Shown here piece after piece: positions 51,595 through 64,000 of a stretch of 64,000 nucleotides of DNA (position 1 is the stretch's first letter; every line of letters begins with the position of its first letter). The DNA is from Ptychodera flava (taxonomy: Eukaryota > Hemichordata > Enteropneusta > Ptychoderidae), in the NCBI RefSeq assembly GCF_041260155.1, contig NC_091935.1:691001-755000 (forward strand), read 5' to 3'. The notes below the pieces were generated by a model. It had not been told where the DNA came from and made no database searches. It saw only the letters and a list, made by a program, of their open reading frames with translations. The translations under genes were made by a program, and so were the position numbers.

Positions 51595-51735
51595 AGCAAT
51601 AATGTACCCCTCCTGGCTCACAATGGACTCACGAAAACTTTGCACTCCATAATGTACTTGGCTTGGCATTGTTCAGTATGTTGTGCAAAGTTGGCTTTTG
51701 TCCGTTATAGATGGGTAGGGGGGTACATTATTGCT
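51595..51735. mobile_element. Small foldback element (141 bp)
   Basis: Arms AGCAATAATGTACCCCTCC and the complement of GGGGGGTACATTATTGCT pair, with partial pairing further inward (AACTTTGCAC / GTGCAAAGTT). It forms a long hairpin typical of a MITE. Confidence 0.65.
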
Positions 51736-53955
51736 TAAATATCAACAGAGCAGTGTTTATCACCATTTATGTATTACACTCATAGTACGGATAGGAAAAA
51801 ACATTCATTATGCTTTGGCTTGGTCCTAGGATACCAAGTGCATGTAAATAAGTTCAGTTTTGTGCACTATCATAAGCAGTGTATTCTCTGTATGTTCACT
51901 GAAAGGAGCATTTGTGCCTCATTCATCAAAATTAGGGGGTGGGGGCAGACTTGACATTTTAGGGGGCAGTGTTGATGTTGATTTTCCCTTCCTAGGAAGC
52001 GCTTCCCCAATATCATTACGATCGTCCCACGTTGACTATGTCGCATGCAGCACCCATACTATCATCAACATCATGATATTTGTCAGCTTGTGATGTGCTT
52101 ATCTGCTCTCCATCTTATGTCAATATGTCACCCACAGGTTTCCCTGGCTCAGAATTTGACATACATGTATTTGTTCCCTTGGGCACGATTTGGTATGAAT
52201 GTAGGGGTTTAAATCCATGAAAGTATGCTGTGATCAAACAATTGCGTTTCATTGCAATCAACATCGATTGTCATCACTGCCCAGGCCTACATAATGTTTA
52301 AGTTAGAATTTTCCATAATTCCATCATTTCTGGTGTTTAAAGTTCTGCTTTACTGCTATCAAAACATGAATATAAAATTCCACTAAGATCCACAGAGACT
52401 GAACTGCAACTACGACGTTGGCACGTCACTAAAGCTGAATGACAGGCGATATTTTGTATTTTGTCATTTTCAAGTGAGTATTACGACTAGAACGACACAT
52501 TCACAGATCACTAAACTATGCTATCCACTTGGGTCCCCATCATATATGTGACCTTTATATGGACGTCCTTGCTTGCTGTGTTTCATGCGTAATTTCCCCA
52601 ATGCCAGTAACTTTTTTAAGGCAGCTCAAAATGCATGAGACTGAACCACTATCATCAGTAGATTTTTTCACAACAGCATATCATTCCGCTTTCCAGTGTT
52701 ACTTTCAGTCAGTTTTGTATTTTGTTAAACAGTTAGAGATTATAAGACCCCCACGTCATGCAAAGTAAGAAAACAGACAAGTGAATTGAGCCAAACCTCA
52801 AAGAGTTCAATTTACATTTTTCCTGTAAATGTTTAATTACATGTCACTGAATTTTTTTATGCAAAAGGAGAGGTCATAGTGGAAAATTGTGTAAAATGAA
52901 ATCTGAGTTTGTTATTTCCTTATTTTAATAAACTTTCTCAAATGAACAGTGTTGGCTGTGTATGATGTATTGCATTACAATGCCCTGCATAATCTCATAG
53001 CATGGTCAGTAACTGTCATACATCATTTAACATTCACTGAGCAACTAGAGCTCAGAGATATCACCTTATCTGTAAACTTTCCCTGACACTGAAATTCTCT
53101 GGGTTGGCATGATCAGTTAGAATAGTTTGGCAGATTGTACCATGACCATCTATGAAATGGATTTTCAAGCATTGTTTGAACAGCTGCTGTCATGATGAGG
53201 CACTGATTTGTATTTCAAATTTACGGAGGTCAAAGTATCATTGAGAAATGTGTTCTGAATCTAGGTTGTACTATGAAGTCAGTCTATGAATGATACTATA
53301 AAACCTACGTCCCCATAAGAGGGAACAAGTTTTCACAGTTACATTTTTAGTTTCTAAAAATAACTGACATCGTGTTGTGATCCACATCTTTGAAAGGCTC
53401 CTACTCAGATACATTGGTCAAAGTTTAAAATGGCTATGACAGTAAGATACTATCATTGAAATGGCTGTTGTCATTGCTCAAACACTGACTACTCTGTAAC
53501 ATCCTTATATACTTAATGAACATTTTTTGTTTTCTCAGATCTTGGAAATACAGGAAAAAGTTACTTGAAGTAACATTTGAAATACTTATCATTATAAATA
53601 AGTGAAAGTTCACCAGCAATAATTCTACAACTACATCCCACCCGTTTGCTATGTTTTCACCCAGTGACCCAACCTATAAAATTAAGTAACCCTTATATTA
53701 CAACTGATATCTTCTTTTGTTTTCCTTTGCTTTTTAGGTACCATTAGCGACTCATGTACTCTTATCATGCTCCAAACAGTCTGCAATAGAGAAATGACAT
53801 TCAAAATTAGAATTTTACAATCTTCTACAAGTTTTCAAAAACTATTCTCTGTAGAATTCTCTGTAGAAACAACATCAACACCAAGAGTGATACAATCATG
53901 AGGACAAAAATGAAGAGCGCCCTCTAAATGACAAGACATAACCTAATATAAGTAC
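51736..53955. other. Intergenic, no gene seen
   Basis: AT-rich sequence between the foldback element and SMIM7. Open frames are short and without family resemblance. The 3' UTR of SMIM7 must lie at the right edge, but I did not find a clear minus-strand AATAAA close to its stop. Confidence 0.45.
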
Positions 53956-56875
<2,920 letters not shown>

Positions 56876-57055
56876 TGCTGAACTGCTAGTATTTGATAAG
56901 GTCGTCCACAGGATTCGAGATTCTACCGTCTTTCACGATATTATACTAAAGTTTACACTCAGCTCAGCTGAAGTTAGTTTACGTGGAAGTCGCCATTTTG
57001 TTCGATACATTCCTTCCGCAAACGCTTGGTGGCGCTTCCTCTGACGCATTCCTTG
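56876..57055 (-). promoter_or_regulatory. Likely SMIM7 proximal promoter / 5' UTR
   Basis: The 180 bases between the SMIM7 start codon and the LINE insertion contain a YY1-like GTCGCCATTTTGTTC (56988-57002) and several CpGs. The element's insertion limits the native upstream region to this stretch. Confidence 0.4.
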
Positions 57056-57075
57056 ATAGATGCCGCGCCGGGAAG

Positions 57076-59516
57076 ACAGAGATGAATCCTGATATGCTGT
57101 CATCTTTACGAATATTTTCGGCTAGCACTTCTACTGCCATGATATACAGTAACGGTGATAAGGGGCACCCTTGTCTCACACCCTTCTGAAGTTGAATACT
57201 GCGAGAAAGAAAGCCATTACATTTAATTTTGCATGTAGTATTATTATAAGAATTTTTATCCACTTGATAAAGTCAGTGCCAAAGTTGAATTTGTCAAGGA
57301 CTTGAAAAAGGAAAAATTCATACTAGAGATTTCCTTTTTCAAGTCCTTGACAAATTCAACTTTGGCACTGACTTTATCAAGTGGATAAAAATTCTTTATA
57401 ATAATACTACATGCAAAATTAAATGTAGGGGCCTAATGGCTTTCTTTCTCGCAGTATTCAACTTCAGAAGGGTGTGAGACAAGGGTGCCCCTTATCACCG
57501 TTACTGTATATCATGGCAGTAGAAGTGCTAGCCGAAAATATTCGTAAAGATGACAGCATATCAGGATTCATACTACCAGACAAACATGAGGAAAAAATTA
57601 AGAGTTTTGCAGATGATACGACTCTTTACTTGAGAAATTTGAAAAGCATTACTCAGTCGTTGAAAATGTTCAACAAATATGAAAAAGCAACAGGTGCAAA
57701 GCTGAACAAAAAGAAATCCAAAGGTTTATGGGCTGGGAGTTTTAAAACCGCACTGATTCAGTGGAGGGCATCGATTTTTCAAAAAGGTTTTACAGATCTT
57801 GGGAGTTGGGTTTGGAAACAGTAACACATCTAGAGAAAACTGGAAAACAGTGATGGAAAAATTTACGAATTGCCTTAAGATCTGGAATACTAGAAATCTG
57901 TCGTTTAAAGGCAGGGCAATAGTAGCTAATATGCTGGCTGCATCAAAATTATGGTACCTGGCATCATTTGATCATGTACCTAAGGATATTATTAACGAAG
58001 CAAATAGTAAATTATGGAATTTTATTTGAGAGGTGAACGAGAAGTTATAAAAAGGGGCATTTTCATTCAAAGATATGATGACTGTGGCAAAAAAGTTGTT
58101 GACATTGAAGAAAAAATTAATGCACTCCAATTAAGTGGCTTATGAAACTGATTGAGAAAAATCCAGATAAAGGGACCCCTAAATGGGCCAGCTTATCAAA
58201 ATATTTCATAGCGAGTTATGACAATAAACTTAATATTGATTATCACTACCTCCATCTCAATTTCAAAGTGAACAACAAACGAACCCCAATGGTGTATGGG
58301 GATATGATAAATACCTGGAAGTCACTTAGACTTACAAGAGTGAATTTGCCAACATCAAAACAAAATCTTCGTAGAGAATTTCTGTGGTATAACGACAATA
58401 TTAAGAATGAAGGAAGTGTCCTCTTTTATGAATAATGGTCAAAGAGTGGAATTTTAAGGCTTAGGGACATCTGGAATGATGACAGAAAAGAATGGCTTCA
58501 ACAATTGGAAATAATTGCAAAAATTAGAGGAGGTACAAATAGACATGTGCAAGAGGAAATCAAGACAGAGTATGAAACACTCCTCAATGCTATTCCAGAT
58601 TCCTGGAAACAAATCATCTCTTCAAACAACCAAAATGAAGAAAACTATGATATTTTAGACTTAGAGAATTATGGTCTGACAAAAAGTGATGTCAAAACCA
58701 AGTCACTTTATTGGAAATTAGTTGATAAGAAATGGCATGCAGTCAGAAGTCAGATTGGTCTAAAATGGGCTGAGAATCTAAGTCTCACTGACAGTTACAA
58801 AGCTACTCTATTCAGCCGTCTTAATTCAACAGGAATTGTCAGCAATTCAGTAAATGATTTAAATTGGAAGATTTTCCATCGAGGCCTAGTCACAGGAAGC
58901 TTGGCCAAAACTTTCAATTTAAGTGATGGGAAATGCCATATTTGTGGCCAAGAAGAAACACTGGAACACATCTTATTTGAGTGTAAATATGTTAAAGAAA
59001 TCTGGCAGAAATGTATTTCTTTCTTTGTCAGAAAACACAACTTTGATAATAATATCAATATTAAAAGATTAGCAATTGCAGGAATCGAAAATGATAATAA
59101 TGCAACATCTGACATTATTTACTGTATTACTTCCTTTGTAAAATATACAATTTGGAATATTCGAAATTCGGTTACTCTTGATGGGATTAAAGTTTCCCTT
59201 CAATCCTATGTCATGCAATTGAAATGTCATCTCTCCTCATGGATGAATACATTGTATTTCACTTATAAGATGATGAACAAAACTGAGGATTTTATCACAA
59301 AGTTTTCAAGCCTTGTAAGACTTGAAGGAGAAGAATGCATCCTGAATGCATTCATATGATGATCTTTTTAATTAAGCAGCTAATTATTTGTTTGTTTGTT
59401 TTTTTCAAACAAGACGCATTGTAATTTTAATGCATTCACAGTTATGTAGATTTGTTTTATTTGTGACTATGTTGAAATAAATTTATCTTTTTCAAAAAAA
59501 AAAAAAAAAAAAAAAA
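57076..59516 (+). mobile_element. 5'-inverted, truncated L1/Tx1-like LINE with poly(A) tail
   Basis: The plus strand from 57331 encodes RT segments: KGVRQGCPLSPLLYIMAVEV, the FADDTTLYL catalytic box (about 57605), KATGAKLNKKKSKGLWAG, and far downstream a C-terminal knuckle CHICGQEETLEHILFEC (58934-58984). Frames change near 57800, 58030, 58140 and 58435, so the ORF is dead. An AATAAA (59476-59481) and a poly(A) run (59494-59516) end it. The first part, 57083-57315, is an inverted copy of 57331-57570, the mark of 5' inversion during target-primed reverse transcription. Flanks ATAGATGCCG...GGAAG (57056-57075) and ATAGATGCCGGGAAG (59517-59531) look like the target duplication, the left one with five extra bases. 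Endonuclease and ORF1 are missing. Confidence 0.88.
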
Positions 59517-59519
59517 ATA

Positions 59520-59598
59520 GATGCCGGGAAGTCGAGCGCCTATATTAGTATGACAGAGAAAGACTACATTACTTTAGGCGCTTGATTTCCCGAGCATC
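59520..59598. other. Inverted repeat (hairpin) abutting the LINE insertion
   Basis: Arms GATGCCGGGAAGTCGAGCGCCT (59520-59541) and AGGCGCTTGATTTCCCGAGCATC (59576-59598) pair over about 22 bases around a 34-base loop; the mismatches are G/A changes plus one bulge. The left arm overlaps the LINE target duplication. Confidence 0.65.
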
Positions 59599-61019
59599 TG
59601 TTGAAAAAAGTAGTGAGTTTGGTGCTCTACTTATCTGTGGAGTTATACTGGCCATACCTACACAAATACAGGTATCATTACAATCGAAAATTTTGAGTCA
59701 CCAAGTTCATAAAACACATATCTAGAGAATGCCCGTGGACAGATGCAGACGGTCAGAATTGCACAAATAAAACATGCGTGTAAGTTTGTGTTTGCTGGTT
59801 TCTGTATCCCGGCCTACGCTATTTTATACCACTGACTCTTAAAAAAATATATTTTCCGCATTTTCAACATTAATGCCAAAGTTTTACATATTTCTTTTTT
59901 TGGTGCGCTAAAATTAAGAAATTCAAATGTTCCAAATAGATATGCACTAAGCTTATTTATCCCGTGGAATCCATGTTCAACTGTGAAAAAGAGAAAAAAT
60001 AGTAAAATGTGTGGTATAACACGTGCTATTTTATATGATATCGATAAGCACAAAACTATGTATAGGGCCTGGGTGTTCAGTACGCTAATCAAACGATTCA
60101 AATATATTCCCATGTACCTTAACGGATATCACTGTTTAGGAATTCCTCAACAAAAATTCATAATTTACCGAAAGCTGGAACATAATATCGCTATCGACCA
60201 TCTGGATGATTACATGCTACTTGGTACTTCTTAGAAAGGTACCAAACCGTAACGGTTCCACGTCAGAAGCAATATTGTTTTTGGTTATAATTAAACCTAT
60301 TATTGGTAAATGGAGATATAGTTTCCAATAGCTATTTTCCAAAGATTTATGGAAATATAACATTTATTCGACAGTAAAGTCTCAAAAGTTTGTAGCCATG
60401 CACTCATTTCCAGAAGCTGCCTCATATAGATAAAAAACTGCTAAATTGACGACATTGTGTTGCATAAATAAAATCCTCCATGCGTATCCTTTTTCAGTGC
60501 TGGGGCGTACTATGACATCTTGTATTTTGGATTTGAAAACGATGACGTTGTATACACCACGGCTACAAGCTCGATACCATCAAAGTAATTCTTTCTTTTA
60601 CAATTATCTACAGATGACTGCATTCAATGAAATAAATAGGCTACAATTCAACCATTCATACATTGCGCTGTTGTCGAAATTGAAACACAAATTGTCGCAA
60701 AACAATTTCCGCACAAATTATTGCTATTAGTATAAAAATGCTGATAGCTTTGGACATTATAATTAAATTTCTATCATCAAAGTACAGCGATGTTGGAAAG
60801 GAATACTCCTGGGATATACTCAACTACGGATGCAATTAAGTCTTTAAAGAATTATAGCTCTTGTGACTGTTGTGACTCGGGACCGCTGAAAGCTCGTCAC
60901 TGACACAGTGTGGTTTGAGGAGTGGTTGTGAGGAATTTGACGCAAATGCTGATAGGTTGAACAAATGAAGTGTTATAATCGTACCACGACATTCGTAAGA
61001 GTTCTTCGGCTATCATCAT

Positions 61020-61091
<72 letters not shown>

Positions 61092-62187
61092 GTCATCATC
61101 ATCATCATCATACTCAGATCAAAGTAATCGCCCATAATCCCCTCGATAAATCAGAATAACTAGGTCATTCCAAAGGTTCTCGGCAAGTTATCGATAAATT
61201 ATTTCGAATGCTTCCTTCTTAAATTTTCGTTTATGTATTTTTGGTTTTCCGCAAACACGTGTTGATATAATCAATATTTTCTTTGCCACGTCACTTACTG
61301 ACCATAAAGAGTATTTGTATTGTCGACAATTCTTGAAAAATAAATGAAGTTTTAATTCAAATTGAATTGTTTACGAGTATAGGCATATTCAAATATTATA
61401 TGTAGTATCCGGCAAGTTGAATTATTAATCGCATTGCATTCAACCATTGGAATAAATGTGCAATTGGCAAATCCAACTATTACCATTCTTTATAGCAGAC
61501 GAAAGTTTTACTTCAAGAAAAGGTTCACACAGACCAAACAGTCATGATGATACAGAGACATAATAATTGAAGTGTTGCCAAGACGACGCTTAGTGAAAGA
61601 TGCAACACATCTCTGATTCATTACCGCGTCATGTCGATGGTAAATAATTGTACAACAGCTGGTTGCCACGGCAATAGTTTTACAGGATATTGCTATATTT
61701 CTTTCAGTTTCAGGGTCTTGCATTTAGTTCTGGGCTCTTGTTAATTCAATGTGACCACCATTCATTTTACAGAACGTACGGGGCAATGAGCGAACTCTTC
61801 ATCAAGAGAATTGAAAACCTTGATCTCTCATAGAATAACAGAATATTTATCTAATGAAATAAAAATGCAAAATGCAAATGAAAATTTTAACATTCGGGTT
61901 ACTACGGTGTTAAAGTCTGTGTAAAACTCTAAAAGACATCTTCATTTCGTTAATCATTAACATATCACGAACCATCGCTCTTTAAATATTGAAATGGAAA
62001 TACACCTGTCTGTATTTTGGTACAATACTAACTTCAACTTCAGTTACACCAACTGATTCGATGTAAATAATAAAAACTTCTAAAACTTGAACAAAAGAAA
62101 CCAAAATGCACGCGTATACCACAAACCTGTGTAGTATTTCAAGAATCAGTGTTAATATAGTTTTTTTGTTCAATTATTGTTCAATCA
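59599..62187. other. Intergenic, no gene seen
   Basis: AT-rich sequence with short open frames only (the longest near 59814-60234, about 100 codons, without recognisable features), plus an (ATC)n microsatellite. The right part probably includes the 3' UTR of the minus-strand gene at 62188-63378. Confidence 0.45.
61011..61110. repeat. (ATC)n microsatellite
   Basis: About 30 ATC units with one or two G interruptions. One frame reads as poly-histidine, which is not a gene. Confidence 0.97.
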
Positions 62188-63378
62188 TCATTGATTAGTG
62201 GTTTGACTCCGATTGAGCTGATTGGCTTCAACAGGTTCCATAATCTCGATATTTGGTAAGCCGTGTGTCGTTTTCATATCGACACGATTTTCCTTGTTTT
62301 GCTGCGGCTTTTCTACCTCTGCATTGTCCTTCGGTATTTCATCGTCCGTGCCTTTGCTAGCACTGCTAATTTCGTTATCGATTCCACTCTCCGATTCGTT
62401 CTGGTCATCTGAATCGGACACCTCGTCGTACTTAATAAAAATCCCTCTGCCTTCTTTTTTGAGATAAATCTGGGCTTTTCTTTTCTTTCTTTTCTTTATT
62501 GAGTACCCCTTTACGTCAACTTGAGGCGCGTTTCGCTGATGTCTGACCAAATCTGTGTCTGTCTTCGACCGCCTGCATACCAGACTTTTTGCAATAACTT
62601 CGCTTTGACCGACAGCATTATCGAATTCTACCTTTTTCATCCCGCTTTTAGGTCTGGGATTACTATTTAGTTTCTGACCAGACGGAGGACGACGTTCGAT
62701 CGACGATGCTCGCAAACGAGCTGACGTCACATCACCACTTATGGGTGCTTTAGTGATCACTGAACCTCTCTTTGTGAGAGCCACCAACTTGTCATCTCCT
62801 ACGTGACTCTTCAAGTCAGTCAAAGCCCGAATCGCTTCAGAACTCATCAACTGTGGAACGACAGGTGATTCAACTTTAAAGATGTTGTCGTTTTCGACAT
62901 GCTCTTTTTCCTTTTCTTTCTCTCCATCACTTTCATCATCTTCGTACTCTCCATCTTCCTCTCCGATACCGCCAGAGTTAGGACGGAGGGATAGTGTGTT
63001 GAACTTGATAAAGGTACCCAAAATGTCGATCCCTCCAGAATGAAATCTTGTGAAATCGCTTCCAACGATACTGCTCGTTCGTCGTCGTTGAAGCGGGGTG
63101 CTCTTGGCACCAACGCCGCTTGCAGACGCGTCGGGCCCAGTCAGGAAGACCGACTGAGCCCTTCTAAGTTGGAGATATTTGAGTTCCTTGAGCCTTCTCT
63201 GTAACTCCTTTCTTTCTTCGTCGTAGTCTAATATCTGAGACAAAACGAACTGCGCAAAGTTAGGTGAATCCGGTGAGGGTAATTGAAAACTGTTTTTACG
63301 TGCCTGTACACTGTTCCTGCGTACCTGTACACTGTTCCTGCGTACCTGTACACTGTCTCTACGTGCTTGACTGGCCAT
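62188..63378 (-). CDS. Uncharacterised disordered protein with tandem RRxS motifs
   Basis: A single 396-codon frame in a region where chance frames are rarely over 100 codons. I do not recognise the family. Residues 6-33 are four tandem heptads RRDSVQV / RRNSVQV / RRNSVQA / RKNSFQ, each a consensus PKA-type site; more basophilic sites follow (RRAQS 72-76, RRRTSS 98-103, RRPPS 229-233, RRSKT 269-273). Residues 41-71 (FAQFVLSQILDYDEERKELQ onward) are predicted helical, perhaps a short coiled coil. An acidic block (about 139-163), a basic cluster KKRKKRK (295-301, NLS-like), a second Ser/Asp/Glu block (319-350) and NKENR (361-365) follow. There is no signal peptide or membrane segment. The start ATG has G at -3 and G at +4. 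The heptads derive from a 21-bp tandem repeat. A multi-exon extension upstream is possible but not needed. Confidence 0.72.
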   Translation of the reverse strand: MASQARRDSVQVRRNSVQVRRNSVQARKNSFQLPSPDSPNFAQFVLSQILDYDEERKELQRRLKELKYLQLRRAQSVFLTGPDASASGVGAKSTPLQRRRTSSIVGSDFTRFHSGGIDILGTFIKFNTLSLRPNSGGIGEEDGEYEDDESDGEKEKEKEHVENDNIFKVESPVVPQLMSSEAIRALTDLKSHVGDDKLVALTKRGSVITKAPISGDVTSARLRASSIERRPPSGQKLNSNPRPKSGMKKVEFDNAVGQSEVIAKSLVCRRSKTDTDLVRHQRNAPQVDVKGYSIKKRKKRKAQIYLKKEGRGIFIKYDEVSDSDDQNESESGIDNEISSASKGTDDEIPKDNAEVEKPQQNKENRVDMKTTHGLPNIEIMEPVEANQLNRSQTTNQ

Positions 63379-64000
63379 GCCTCAATATCAATTCAATGTA
63401 AGTCGGCATCAGTTTGAAGAAAACCATTAGCACCGGTATGTTGTACAGAGATACATCGATTGACTCTTCCACCAGTGAGGTTTATGCTTTCAAGACGTAC
63501 GGTTGGAGAGAAGAGCGACTGCGGCAATAAATTGCGATAAATTGTGGTAATTTCCATTCGTTTGTTCGTTGTCCTACCTGGGCGACACTTGGTCACTTGG
63601 CGACGTCCCTTCGTGTTTACGAAACACAATCTAGCTACTCCGTCTAATATTACAGTGGAAACATTTGTCAACAAATGCTGTCGAAATTGAATTCTCTCTG
63701 AAAGTCATTTGTGATGAGAAAGCTGTAGGTTCGACCTCTCGCATTTCAAACCTTACAGAGAGACTACGAAATATTAGCCTTTCAGAAATATTTTCATGGT
63801 GAACTTACACAAAGACTCTGCTAAGTTAAACCATTCCGGTGAATACATACCTTCAGTCTATGGCCCAGATATGGTATACATTACTACAACGACCGAAGGA
63901 GGGCGGTTTATTATCCGATTGCGCAGTCTGTCTGTACGAGAATTCAGCATGCAATGGGGACATACCTACTAGTATTACGCAGATATGAGGTCTTCTATGA
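63379..64000 (-). other. Upstream region of the RRxS-motif gene
   Basis: Contains the probable 5' UTR and promoter of the minus-strand gene. A 93-codon minus frame at 63674-63393 ends 15 bases before its start codon; it has no recognised features and could be an upstream ORF or chance. I see no TATA box in a convincing position. Confidence 0.35.

Noticed and set aside
60965..61159. Poly-histidine frame
   Set aside because: Produced by the (ATC)n microsatellite.

Overview
The window is eukaryotic: animal genes with short exons, consensus GT-AG introns and AATAAA poly(A) signals, set in AT-rich sequence full of microsatellites, minisatellites and transposon debris. The gene set (an SLC7 amino-acid transporter, CWC27, SREK1IP1, SMIM7) and the repeats (Penelope-like, L1/Tx1-like and other LINE fragments, hAT-like DNA elements, CATA-tailed composite repeats) fit a non-vertebrate metazoan. 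I lean towards a marine invertebrate deuterostome such as a hemichordate, but the species cannot be fixed from sequence alone.

Layout. (1) 1-2263: non-coding flank with a GTTCA/TGAAC-rich block and a 37-bp perfect palindrome. (2) 2264-13477, plus strand: a ten-exon SLC7 light-subunit transporter, 502 codons plus stop, whose introns hold a minisatellite, a foldback hAT-like MITE and an antisense LINE remnant. (3) 13.5-18.5 kb: its 3' UTR, a CCATGG-rich minisatellite and unique sequence. (4) 18546-44298, minus strand: CWC27, an eleven-exon spliceosomal cyclophilin of 479 aa. Its introns carry most of the repeat content: a 1.3-kb minisatellite, hairpin-ended repeats, a hAT-like insertion with a recognisable empty-site paralogue, and an antisense broken gene for a putative PIN/XPG-like nuclease with a CXC domain, itself interrupted by a Penelope-like fragment. 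(5) 44299-44709: a compact intergenic region that is probably a bidirectional promoter. (6) 44710-49622, plus strand: SREK1IP1, a four-exon zinc-knuckle splicing factor, head-to-head with CWC27 as in human 5q12. (7) 49.7-53.9 kb: two non-autonomous inverted-repeat elements, no gene. (8) 53956-56875, minus strand: SMIM7, four tiny exons, 74 aa. (9) 57.06-59.52 kb: a 5'-inverted L1/Tx1-like LINE with poly(A) tail inserted about 180 bp upstream of the SMIM7 start. (10) 59.5-62.2 kb: mostly featureless. (11) 62188-63378, minus strand: a single-exon, basic/acidic disordered protein I do not recognise, with four tandem RRxS motifs at its N-terminus.

Functionally, CWC27 and SREK1IP1 both act in pre-mRNA splicing, and their shared promoter region suggests co-expression. 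The transporter, SMIM7 and the disordered protein have no evident link to them. All exon boundaries were derived by hand from splice consensus, phase and family resemblance; no alignment or search was run.
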